Below are positions 45,942-55,070 of a stretch of DNA of 64,000 nt, piece after piece. The DNA is taken from positions 86,488 to 150,487 of IMG/VR virus record IMGVR_UViG_3300018080_005856; one strand, 5' to 3'. Made by a program: the position numbers and the translations under genes. The notes beneath the pieces are model-generated. The model saw only the letters and a list, made by a program, of their open reading frames with translations, did no database searches and was not told where the DNA came from. The stretch is from a virus. How positions within the stretch are numbered: the stretch's first letter is position 1; each line of letters starts with the position of its first letter.

Positions 45942-47791
45942 GCAGAGTTCTAAACACATATAAAGAGTTTAACTTCGGAACAGGCGTTGGGCCCCTTGAT
46001 ATGAAAATCATGGGTATAGCTGCAGCCGAGGAGATAGAATATTCAGCTGAGGCTATACTAGGCTCGGGAATACCTGATGCTGATATAGAAGCGGCAATGG
46101 ATATAGCTCTTGGCACTTGTGTTGTAGCTGTACCAGGGTACCTCTATGTTGGAGACAGAGAATTATACTCATACGGGAGAAAGGCAACTCAAATAACCAG
46201 ACCGGTAACAAGTAGTGGGGGAATCAGTGATCCCTATGGTGTAGGGGTAGTATATATACCCTTAATAGATATACCAGATGGTTCAACTTTATTCTATCCT
46301 CCTAGTGAGCAGGACCCTTATGGATCTATGGTAGAAAACACAGGTGCGGCTCCTATATTGGTAAGTGCATACCAGTCTGGAGAGCTTACAGATCTTTTTG
46401 CTATAACCGGGGAGGTTATATATCACGATTATGGTATGGATGGGCAAGAGGGATATACGTATGATATAAGCGGGGAAGTACGTTCAGGGGAAGTATCAGA
46501 ATGGCCAGCATACTTTTCTCCATTGAGCCGGTTTACTGTGTTACCATCATATTGGAGAGAGAATGAGCCAATGCTGGCTCTAGATGAATTCTACTATGAC
46601 TTACAGTATAACTGTATAGTCCTGTATAACAGTGGAGCAGCAGACTACGAGTATATCGTAGAATATGAGGCAGCTAACGAGTCATTCAAGATAACCGATA
46701 TAGACCTGAATCCTCTAGTAACATATCCAGGAAACAGTATTCTATGTATCTCAGCTGATAATGATAATACTGTGTTTAAGGAAGATCCCTCCAGTGTGCA
46801 CTTACATACTATAAACACGGCAGCCAGTGGGGAAAGAACTACTATAACAGCGGAAGTATTGTCTGAAAGGGGAAATAGACTTGATAATGAGTCAGTAAGA
46901 TTTCGCATAAAGAGAAAGGACGTAGGTACACTTTCAGGAGAAGTTATATATAATCTCGATGAATTTGTAGAAGGTGGGCCATGGTTCCTATGCAATAGTG
47001 GTACTATAAGTGGAGTTATCATAGATGAAGTAGAGTTCCCTACTGGGAAAATATACGAGGGAGACGTTCTCATTGCTAACAGCAATAGGATAAATGGAAA
47101 AGCATATGTGAGAAGTGCGGGATATCTTTGCTCAAACGGCGATGCCCCAGATTATGCGTCTGGTGAGATTCCTGACACAGCTGGGTACGAAGTCACAGTA
47201 ACAACTGATATAAATGGCATGGCTTCTGTAGACTACATGTTTCCAACTACCAACTCGTCTAGCTTCGATGTGAGGATAGAAGCGAGTATACCCACTATGA
47301 GTGGAGCCAATAATGGCAGCGGGATCGTGAGTTACGTAGACGTTGTTCTCATGTCTGATGACGAAACAACAATCTACGCTAAAGATATAAACGATTTGTG
47401 GAGGACCCTCGTAGTAGTAAGTGGAGAACCATATTACGAAGGTATTAGCGCATCTGGAGAAGTTTCTGCGGTAGGTAGTATAGCAAGATTACCAATCTCA
47501 TGTACAAGCCCATCGTCAGTGGAAGTAATAACTATGTCTGGGTATGTATCGGCATTGTATAGTAACACAGAACCCAGTTTCTGTAGCCCTATTAGCGTGA
47601 ACAGCGGAATAGTTGAGAATAGTGGCACAATACCGTCAGTGGAAGATGGTGAAGTAGAATATTATACCCAGTATAAGTATATAGAGGTAGAGTATGATAG
47701 CATAGATTTTGACACTGGTATATATATCATGAGGTATTTGGATCATGAAAAGATAACCAGAGGAGATGCAAGGGATACCTATGAGCTATAG
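45938..47791 (+). CDS. Beta-rich baseplate or fibre-connector protein with Ig-like domain
   Basis: In this 617-residue protein the segment at about 290-460 has strands typical of a bacterial Big-1-like Ig domain: GERTTITAEVLSERGNRLDN, then TTDINGMASVDYMF near the end. Such domains form rods in invasins and phage surface proteins. The chain contains 18 Ser-Gly dipeptides, eight of them SGE, much more than its neighbours. It begins with an ATGA overlap. No enzymatic motif is seen. A structural connector or short fibre is the most likely role. Confidence 0.65.
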   Translation: MSRVLNTYKEFNFGTGVGPLDMKIMGIAAAEEIEYSAEAILGSGIPDADIEAAMDIALGTCVVAVPGYLYVGDRELYSYGRKATQITRPVTSSGGISDPYGVGVVYIPLIDIPDGSTLFYPPSEQDPYGSMVENTGAAPILVSAYQSGELTDLFAITGEVIYHDYGMDGQEGYTYDISGEVRSGEVSEWPAYFSPLSRFTVLPSYWRENEPMLALDEFYYDLQYNCIVLYNSGAADYEYIVEYEAANESFKITDIDLNPLVTYPGNSILCISADNDNTVFKEDPSSVHLHTINTAASGERTTITAEVLSERGNRLDNESVRFRIKRKDVGTLSGEVIYNLDEFVEGGPWFLCNSGTISGVIIDEVEFPTGKIYEGDVLIANSNRINGKAYVRSAGYLCSNGDAPDYASGEIPDTAGYEVTVTTDINGMASVDYMFPTTNSSSFDVRIEASIPTMSGANNGSGIVSYVDVVLMSDDETTIYAKDINDLWRTLVVVSGEPYYEGISASGEVSAVGSIARLPISCTSPSSVEVITMSGYVSALYSNTEPSFCSPISVNSGIVENSGTIPSVEDGEVEYYTQYKYIEVEYDSIDFDTGIYIMRYLDHEKITRGDARDTYEL

Positions 47792-48584
47792 CAACTATGT
47801 AAATATAGACGGTGATATTGATCAGGTTACTCCATGGTATCTAGAACCATATGAACAATATGGTGATGATATTTCGTATAGAAGCGAATACCATAAGGGA
47901 TATACTACTGTGGAGAAAGAGATACCTACTGTAAGCGGTGCTGTAATGAGTGACTCAGAGTACTGGGAATCAGCTCCATACTTGCAGTCAAAACTATCCA
48001 CACACAACGTGTTCTGCACTTCCGTTGATCATTATTCCGGGTCTTTGGAGGCATTCATAAATGGTATAAAGGTAGATGATGCCCATGTTACAGACCTTGG
48101 AGACGCAAGCTTCTCTATATCACCGGATGCTGGGAATGGTTTTCTATATGTTTCATATGTACCTACGCCGGACAATTGTATGGGAGATAATTCTAGTGCA
48201 TTGTCTTCCTCCAAGGTGGAAAGCGAATACCACGGAGGGACTGTAAGAATAGCAGATATAGTAAGATGTAGACAGGCTATAAATGCACTTCAGATATACT
48301 CGGAATATCCTTTGACAAACTGGATAGGAGGGGTAGGTAATAACATAAAGTCAAGGGCGACAAATATCGTTAAGGGTAGAACCGGCATATATTCTGAGCA
48401 TATTATAGAAATGCAAAATGCGCTTACTGAGTTGGCGGATCATCTCGATGGGTTGTCTACAACTGATATAACCTCTGCTACGTTTACAGACGTAGTAGAG
48501 AGTGACAATTACAGTGTACAATGGATAGAAGAGATAAGGGCAGATATAAACCGTCTAGAGTTGTATCTGATAGGCATATTATAG
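47781..48584 (+). CDS. Baseplate-associated protein, unknown
   Basis: The start is placed at ATG 47781, where AGGG lies six bases upstream. An in-frame ATG at 47766 has its AGGAG directly against the codon, which is too close. The 267-residue product has a short beta-rich N-terminal part. A mostly helical C-terminal half contains CRQAINALQIYSEYP and EMQNALTELADHL. It overlaps the previous gene by 11 bases. No family is recognised. It could be a small wedge or fibre-connector subunit. Confidence 0.65.
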   Translation: MSYSNYVNIDGDIDQVTPWYLEPYEQYGDDISYRSEYHKGYTTVEKEIPTVSGAVMSDSEYWESAPYLQSKLSTHNVFCTSVDHYSGSLEAFINGIKVDDAHVTDLGDASFSISPDAGNGFLYVSYVPTPDNCMGDNSSALSSSKVESEYHGGTVRIADIVRCRQAINALQIYSEYPLTNWIGGVGNNIKSRATNIVKGRTGIYSEHIIEMQNALTELADHLDGLSTTDITSATFTDVVESDNYSVQWIEEIRADINRLELYLIGIL

Positions 48585-48593
48585 GAGACACTG

Positions 48594-50555
48594 ATGGAAT
48601 TCAGGCTAAAACGAGCAGCTACCCCGTATGATATACCCCTAGCGTATATCTCTATGGTAGAGGTAAGCGCTAACAGTGTTATTCAAATACAGGACTTTTC
48701 TTCCTACTTAGATGGAAACGCGTCCGCCGCATTCAGAAGTATAAATACCTATCCTACAACTGGCAACAGGTTACTTACTGGGAACTATTTTGGGAAGATA
48801 CTACTCACTGATGAATACTACTATGATAACGAAACTGGAAGTGAGATTGCCCTATGGTTTGCTCATCATCTAAAGACTCCATATTATAGCCCAAACGCTA
48901 TGGCACGTACATCTACAAAGATTGTACGCACAGATAAAGTCCTGACTGACCGTATAGTTACAGGGTTAATACCGTCTTCCGGAAACTATGTGATAGCAAC
49001 AGGGAGTGTTAAAGTATACAAGAAGAATACAAGTCTTTCCTCCTACGAGGAACTGGACCGAGACAGTTTCTATATGAACTATTCCATCGGGAGTCTTATA
49101 GTAGCTGAGGACGCTATGTACCACCTATCTGTACCAATACACTCTTTCAAGATAGAGTACATAATAGTACCTGTAGATATTATTGTTACAAGCCAATTGG
49201 GGGCACCTTATAGAATAGAACTCATCCAGATAAACCCTATGAGCTTGGAATATTTCAGTGCTAGTATACTCACAGTGGTGGATGAACAGTTATATGTCCA
49301 GTATAGAAGCAGACTGAATACCGGTTCTATAGGAGAGTCCAGGGAATATACCACGGCTGTTCCTATATTTGACGAGGTGGAAGAATCAGTCAGAAGCGAG
49401 ATAACCTCTGATAGCACTTTTGATATTGATGCCAGAAGAGTATATAGTCTTGTGGACAATAGCATATATGTTACAGATGGTAACACTGACCATGAATTTA
49501 CATACAAGCCTAAATATATCACTTCTACTCGTGTGAATGTGAAGAAACCCTACGTTGGAGACTTCACATCGGAATGGCAACTAAGAATATCAGCCGGAGA
49601 CGTTTCCAACAGTGATGGAGAATATTCAGTTTCTCCCTCTGGCACCGAGATAACTGTAAAGGAGCCAGCAAGGATTATAGATAAGAATACGATTGCTGTT
49701 TCAGGTACAGACCTAGCAGTTATGTTAAAAGCAGATGGGTCATGGAGTGGGATCTACGCGACAAAGAGATCTAACGGTTTAGAGCTAGACATAGAAGCAG
49801 TAGATGCTAAACATGGCGTATTGATAATATCCCAGGATGTTTCCAGGAAAGAGATAATAGATGTTGAGTATTCTATGCATACTAATGATCTCATACTTAA
49901 GACTCCATGTGTAAGCCCTATGCCACATCATTCAGGAACACATAGTGAGATGGAGAATAAAGCCGCTATATTATTCGTTATAGATAGTCGGAGGACCCCT
50001 CCAGAACGGCCAAACTCTATATATATAAAGTATATAAATAAGTTGTCTGGCAATAGGCCTGTTACATTTACTTATGCTATGCTAGACCAATGGTACAATA
50101 GTGATTCCCAAGTGGTGAGGAACGCCTATAGAAGTGACATGGGTCTTCCCTCGGACTATACGGGATCAGAACTTATAAGAATAGAGCCTTTAGCCATAGT
50201 CCAAACAGTAAATCCTCTTGACAGCGACGCATATGAAATAGGAGATATGAGGGTATTGGGAGGGGGTTATAGTGAAAGACAATACTCTTTTCATGATTAT
50301 TCTCTCTACGATGGTGAGAATACAGACATGGAAAGTTCTCTGGTTATAGAAATACCACAGTGGGTTAAGGATGACTTGAAAGCCAGGGCCAAACTATGGG
50401 ATATTGATGTATTAAAGAGCGATGCTGAAAGTCAAGATACCCATGCCGAGGCTCGCGCTATGGAGATTATTAGAGAGAAAGTAAAGAAGTATTCTATGCT
50501 GGGTACTACACAGGAGATAGTTATTGGAACAAAGACGATTACAGATAACTCGTAG
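48594..50555 (+). CDS. Large beta-rich virion protein, unknown
   Basis: The 653-residue product has AGGAG upstream of ATG 48594. It is predominantly beta-strand (for example TSTKIVRTDKVLTDRIVTGL) with a charged helical C-terminus (EARAMEIIREKVKKYSMLG). No catalytic or binding motif is recognised. Its last 32 bases contain the TTG start of the next gene. It belongs to the series of baseplate periphery or fibre-base proteins between the J-like gene and the fibres. Confidence 0.7.
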   Translation: MEFRLKRAATPYDIPLAYISMVEVSANSVIQIQDFSSYLDGNASAAFRSINTYPTTGNRLLTGNYFGKILLTDEYYYDNETGSEIALWFAHHLKTPYYSPNAMARTSTKIVRTDKVLTDRIVTGLIPSSGNYVIATGSVKVYKKNTSLSSYEELDRDSFYMNYSIGSLIVAEDAMYHLSVPIHSFKIEYIIVPVDIIVTSQLGAPYRIELIQINPMSLEYFSASILTVVDEQLYVQYRSRLNTGSIGESREYTTAVPIFDEVEESVRSEITSDSTFDIDARRVYSLVDNSIYVTDGNTDHEFTYKPKYITSTRVNVKKPYVGDFTSEWQLRISAGDVSNSDGEYSVSPSGTEITVKEPARIIDKNTIAVSGTDLAVMLKADGSWSGIYATKRSNGLELDIEAVDAKHGVLIISQDVSRKEIIDVEYSMHTNDLILKTPCVSPMPHHSGTHSEMENKAAILFVIDSRRTPPERPNSIYIKYINKLSGNRPVTFTYAMLDQWYNSDSQVVRNAYRSDMGLPSDYTGSELIRIEPLAIVQTVNPLDSDAYEIGDMRVLGGGYSERQYSFHDYSLYDGENTDMESSLVIEIPQWVKDDLKARAKLWDIDVLKSDAESQDTHAEARAMEIIREKVKKYSMLGTTQEIVIGTKTITDNS

Positions 50556-53238
50556 AACCAGTAATGCTGCGAGAGAAATAATAGCTGATCTTATTAAGAA
50601 GGCTGTTGTCAATATACGTGGGGAATACCCGGATGAGATATTGAAAATAGTCAACAATTTCAGTTTTGATAAGAGCCATATCCCAGAGGGTGGGTTAAAT
50701 ATAGAATGTCTTTTCAGGGACAGGAACATAAATAATCTGCTGGAGCTCATATACATAGACCTATTAATACAATACAGGGATATATTTGACGCTCAGGACC
50801 ATCTTAGGAATATAAAGAGGTCATTTGAAGCTTCAATCAACACTAATGTTATAAAAGCAGCAGAGATAATGTCCAGGGCAGGTGAGTACAGAGAACTATC
50901 CCTGCGAAGATTTGAGTATACAGATATTCTTCACGAAAGTTTCAATAGTGCAAGAAACATGACACTCTCCGATTATCCTCTGGTTGTAAATAACGGTTCT
51001 GGTATTCTGAAACTGCAGGGGACTATAGAAGAATATGCTAAGCCAGCAACCTCTGATGTGTTTTTGAATGTCCAGTCCAATGATGTTCTTACTATAGATG
51101 AGTCCAGTAGTAGCTCGGCTTACAAAGACGACATGACTGATCCATATTTTATAACGATGGCAGCTACTGACTTTCCAGACAATGATATAACCAGGGAATA
51201 TGACTTTACATCATATGATGGAGTTATAGTAGACTTGGTAATAAGGTTCAACACAACACAGCCTGTAACCCGGGTTAGCTTCGTTCCGTTCTCAAATAAG
51301 AGCGTAGATATACCACAGGTGTACTATTCAAACGTCGTAAATGCTGACTGGGATTCTGGTGATTTCAAATACATTAAAGACATAGACATAGCCTATGATA
51401 CTAATACAGTTGAGATCAATTTCGAACGAGTATATGCCAGAGAAGTACATGTTATTATACACCAAGAGGCTTATAACTTGGCCAGATCAGATGTAGAGAT
51501 AGAAGAGACTCTGTCTGCTAGCGATTACGTGACTACTGTGGCAGATAACATGAAAGATATTCTCCCTGGTGGATTCCTTGAACCGATCAATCTGAACATG
51601 CAGATGACAGAACTAGTTAATGATGTGAGGGATAAGGCCTCCGTAGAAACTACCAAGCTTGCTCCCAACACCAAGGTGTACTCTGTAGGACTATGCAGTC
51701 TAGAGGTTTCAAACGTTTCATACTCGCATTTTGGGGAATATCTAGACTCTCCTCGGAAGTTAAACGGTAACCTTCATTCAATGAGCTATGTTCAGACTGA
51801 TAATATGGAAGAGATGGAAGAGCTGACTACGTCCGGGATCATAGATATGTGTACCCTTATGTTCGTAAACGCAGGGGAGAATTCTATATATATGGGGGAA
51901 ACCACTGACGATGGTAAAGCAATCGATGGAGCAGTTATAGAACCAAATCTAGAGTATAGTGAGGGAACAACAGTCAGAAGTACCACTGTTCCTTATAAAT
52001 TGACAACACATTTCTTACCAACAGATGAATTCACAGGATTCAGAATGTTTGCTGATGGTGAGGAACTCACCTTACCAGGCACAGAGGAGAAAGAAGTTAG
52101 TGATTATAATGCTACCATAAGCTTCCCTGCTTCTTTCGCTGAGGAGAACAATCTTCTAGAGGGAACTATAGTTACAATGGTGTATAATACCCCCTCTTAC
52201 GATTACTTCGGGAACAGTTACTCTGTGGGGTCAGCGAACATGGAGAACAGAATAGGAAAGCCAAACATTGCTGTCAACTCGGCCTCAAATATAGATGATA
52301 ACTTTCTATATGTTCCACTATCTGCCTCTGGAGCTATAAGCTATGCTGAAGATGAGTATACCAAGGTAATGATCAGTGGTGAGATATTCTACCAAACCAG
52401 TGAGGATAAAGGACTGGAGATTGACGGGGAAACCATACTAAGCAACGGATCATCTTATTACATACACAACTCTGCGGCCGGCGGGCCATTTAGCAGCTTT
52501 TACTATGGATCACTGAGAGAAGTGCCGGAGGTTACATTATCAGGAGAGACGAATGAATTCGTCACAGAAGTACCATACATGAAAGGCACCCTGACAGTTT
52601 ACTCAGAAGGTAAATTGGTTACCTCAGTGACGGAATATGCTACTGATACAGTTGGAACCATAGTAGGAGACGAAGGCAAGAGAGAATTCTCTATACCCGG
52701 GACATATGATCCGTCTGGTATAACTGTTTGCTACGTACCGGTATACCCGGAAGCTACTACAGATTATATAGGCTCCAATATAGCCCAGTATAATGCCACA
52801 GAGAAGTTTACCAAAACTACAGACATGAAGATAAGCCTAGCTAACCACCCTCATATAGATAGTGACATAGTATCTTCAGATCTCTTTAACTTCTCTGATG
52901 GAGCGTTCTATCTAAAATGGAAGTACAGTGTAGTATATGAGCCTATTGCAGTATACATAAACGGTATTAAGGCAGTCAATATAACGAAATACCGAGAGGA
53001 TATTCTAGCTAAACCCTCTTTTGGAAAATCCTACAGGGAAGACGACTACCAATTCTACGTAGAGAATGGTAACACGTTGGTGTTTAATAAGGATATAGCT
53101 GGTACAATTCTTGTATATTATTATAAGTTCATAGATACAATCCAAACTGGAATAGAAATGTATAGGTCTAATTATAACAGGGATGACCTGAGTCCCGAGA
53201 TATACAGCTATACTCTTCTGGAGAATATACAGGTATAA
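50524..53238 (+). CDS. Virion protein with N-terminal helical domain and beta modules
   Basis: The start codon is TTG at 50524, with AGGAG seven bases upstream inside the end of the previous gene. No nearby ATG is as well placed. The 904-residue protein has a helical N-terminal region (about 1-140, including LIKKAVVNIRGEYPDEIL and LLIQYRDIFDAQDHL). Beta modules resembling jelly-roll/discoidin folds and linker strands follow. The next two genes share this helix-then-beta layout, suggesting a family of related baseplate arms. No enzyme motif is seen. Confidence 0.7.
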   Translation: MEQRRLQITRRTSNAAREIIADLIKKAVVNIRGEYPDEILKIVNNFSFDKSHIPEGGLNIECLFRDRNINNLLELIYIDLLIQYRDIFDAQDHLRNIKRSFEASINTNVIKAAEIMSRAGEYRELSLRRFEYTDILHESFNSARNMTLSDYPLVVNNGSGILKLQGTIEEYAKPATSDVFLNVQSNDVLTIDESSSSSAYKDDMTDPYFITMAATDFPDNDITREYDFTSYDGVIVDLVIRFNTTQPVTRVSFVPFSNKSVDIPQVYYSNVVNADWDSGDFKYIKDIDIAYDTNTVEINFERVYAREVHVIIHQEAYNLARSDVEIEETLSASDYVTTVADNMKDILPGGFLEPINLNMQMTELVNDVRDKASVETTKLAPNTKVYSVGLCSLEVSNVSYSHFGEYLDSPRKLNGNLHSMSYVQTDNMEEMEELTTSGIIDMCTLMFVNAGENSIYMGETTDDGKAIDGAVIEPNLEYSEGTTVRSTTVPYKLTTHFLPTDEFTGFRMFADGEELTLPGTEEKEVSDYNATISFPASFAEENNLLEGTIVTMVYNTPSYDYFGNSYSVGSANMENRIGKPNIAVNSASNIDDNFLYVPLSASGAISYAEDEYTKVMISGEIFYQTSEDKGLEIDGETILSNGSSYYIHNSAAGGPFSSFYYGSLREVPEVTLSGETNEFVTEVPYMKGTLTVYSEGKLVTSVTEYATDTVGTIVGDEGKREFSIPGTYDPSGITVCYVPVYPEATTDYIGSNIAQYNATEKFTKTTDMKISLANHPHIDSDIVSSDLFNFSDGAFYLKWKYSVVYEPIAVYINGIKAVNITKYREDILAKPSFGKSYREDDYQFYVENGNTLVFNKDIAGTILVYYYKFIDTIQTGIEMYRSNYNRDDLSPEIYSYTLLENIQV

Positions 53239-53240
53239 CT

Positions 53241-55070
53241 ATGTCATTACTAACAAGGAAAGAGAAAGCTGATCTAACCCGGACTGAAGAATACGTTAGG
53301 GAACGGATAGAAAGAACCATAAAGGGAATAAGTACAGGTGACGTCACCTTCCTTGATGAGATATACTATCTCATAGATGCGAGGGTAGAAGGCCTTGATA
53401 ATATAGGAAATGTTGATGTACCATTTATAGATGATCAAACCCCAGTTGAAACATCATTATATAATACTCTCTCTGAGGACATCAGAGAACTTTCAGAGCT
53501 GAATATAGAGACCATCAAAGACGTCTTCGATGGTATGAATGATGTTTACAATGATATATACTCAGCAGGAGAAAGCATAACTAACAGCTTGTCTTCCTGT
53601 AGCGAACTACTGAGTAAAGTTGAAGGCAATCTCAAGAGAAAGATGAGCTTGGTTTCAGTCAAAGATGAGGTTACTGTTTTGGCCATGGATAATGCTATAA
53701 ATATAGGTAGCAGTTTTGTTCCATCTACATCGGAAGACTCTGAAACAAGTAACGCGATATCTGCAGAAGAAGCAGGGGCCATATATTCCGGACTAGGAGA
53801 TGCAACAGCTGAGGAAGTAGAAGAACAAGGCGAGAACAGTCTGATAGTGGATCAGAACGGTGGTTTTATAACTCTAGATAGCGATAGCATTGAAATAATA
53901 GATTACTCCATTGATGATATAACATTCAATATGCCAAAGGGGAAGATATCCAAACCAAGAAGCAATATAGTAGATGCTAAAACCTTTGACTTTGTGCAAA
54001 ATGGATATTTCAATAGCAGAATATTCTCAACGGATCCTGTATTTGAGAATCAGTATTCCTCTAGTACTAATGCTTTAACTGATGGAGACCTGGGTACAAC
54101 ATACCTAGCGGAATATAATTCTCTGAGTAGCAGAACTCCTCTTATTATGAACATGATGCTAGATGTAACTGATAACAATGGAAATCCCAGGAGAGTGGAC
54201 CATATACTAGTAGAACTTTCTCCTGGATATAGGACATCAATCCTATCTATGGATGTCAAAACACCAAAGCTATCAAAGTTATCAGTTGACCAAGTTGACG
54301 TTTCCTCTGAGGTTTTGGATAACAGTGTGTATATACAAGGGACAAGAGTAGGAAATACTAGAAACAGAGGATTCAAGACAGCAGTAGGGACTACTTACCC
54401 GGTTGGCTCTTATCTTATAAGCAAGCCTAACGTGCGCAACATATCTATAGGGATAACAGCAGATCTACCGGAAGATATATTCTACCCGGAGAAGGTTCTA
54501 AAGGGCCCAACTGGTAACATATTGAGAACAATGAACTATTTCGAAACCTTAATTCTTAATGGGTATGAGCCACCTACTGGGTGTCCCGATCCCCGGGACT
54601 TGTTCTCTATGTACCAGATATCTTCTCTTGAGGCAGAAGAGAATGCTGCATACGAAACATATGACCAATCCATTGGTCTATATAGATACTTTATAGAAAT
54701 TAGCGATATCACGCTATACTCAATTTCATATAAGACCAGCGGAAAGATTGTTATAGGGAACCTTAATCAGAATGTTGATAAGAAGGTAGCTAGTATAGAA
54801 CTATACACTAATGAAACAATACCAGAAGGAACAACGATAAGATACTATATAAGCAGTGACAAGGTACAGTGGTATGAGATAAAACCAGTAAACAGGGCAT
54901 CCAGTTCCGATCTACCAACTAGAATAGTATACACTAATATTTCCAGTAAAGATGGGGATCTGTTTGTTAACATAGATTCCTCTGGGGTGTATATGAAAAT
55001 AGAGATGACTGGAGATGGTACCGTTACACCTAAGATAAAGGCATATGCTGCCAGGATAAAGCTAGTATGA
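53241..55070 (+). CDS. Virion protein, helical N-terminus with jelly-roll-like C-terminal modules
   Basis: The 609-residue product has a long charged helical N-terminus (about 1-150, with RKEKADLTRTEEYVRERIER) that could form a coiled coil. An acidic Ser/Glu-rich linker (about 150-195) and beta modules follow. One module has TNALTDGDLGTTYLAE (about 275-290), a strand-turn pattern common in F5/8-type or sugar-binding jelly rolls. It begins two bases after the previous stop and ends in ATGA overlap with the next gene. Probably a baseplate arm or fibre connector. Confidence 0.7.
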   Translation: MSLLTRKEKADLTRTEEYVRERIERTIKGISTGDVTFLDEIYYLIDARVEGLDNIGNVDVPFIDDQTPVETSLYNTLSEDIRELSELNIETIKDVFDGMNDVYNDIYSAGESITNSLSSCSELLSKVEGNLKRKMSLVSVKDEVTVLAMDNAINIGSSFVPSTSEDSETSNAISAEEAGAIYSGLGDATAEEVEEQGENSLIVDQNGGFITLDSDSIEIIDYSIDDITFNMPKGKISKPRSNIVDAKTFDFVQNGYFNSRIFSTDPVFENQYSSSTNALTDGDLGTTYLAEYNSLSSRTPLIMNMMLDVTDNNGNPRRVDHILVELSPGYRTSILSMDVKTPKLSKLSVDQVDVSSEVLDNSVYIQGTRVGNTRNRGFKTAVGTTYPVGSYLISKPNVRNISIGITADLPEDIFYPEKVLKGPTGNILRTMNYFETLILNGYEPPTGCPDPRDLFSMYQISSLEAEENAAYETYDQSIGLYRYFIEISDITLYSISYKTSGKIVIGNLNQNVDKKVASIELYTNETIPEGTTIRYYISSDKVQWYEIKPVNRASSSDLPTRIVYTNISSKDGDLFVNIDSSGVYMKIEMTGDGTVTPKIKAYAARIKLV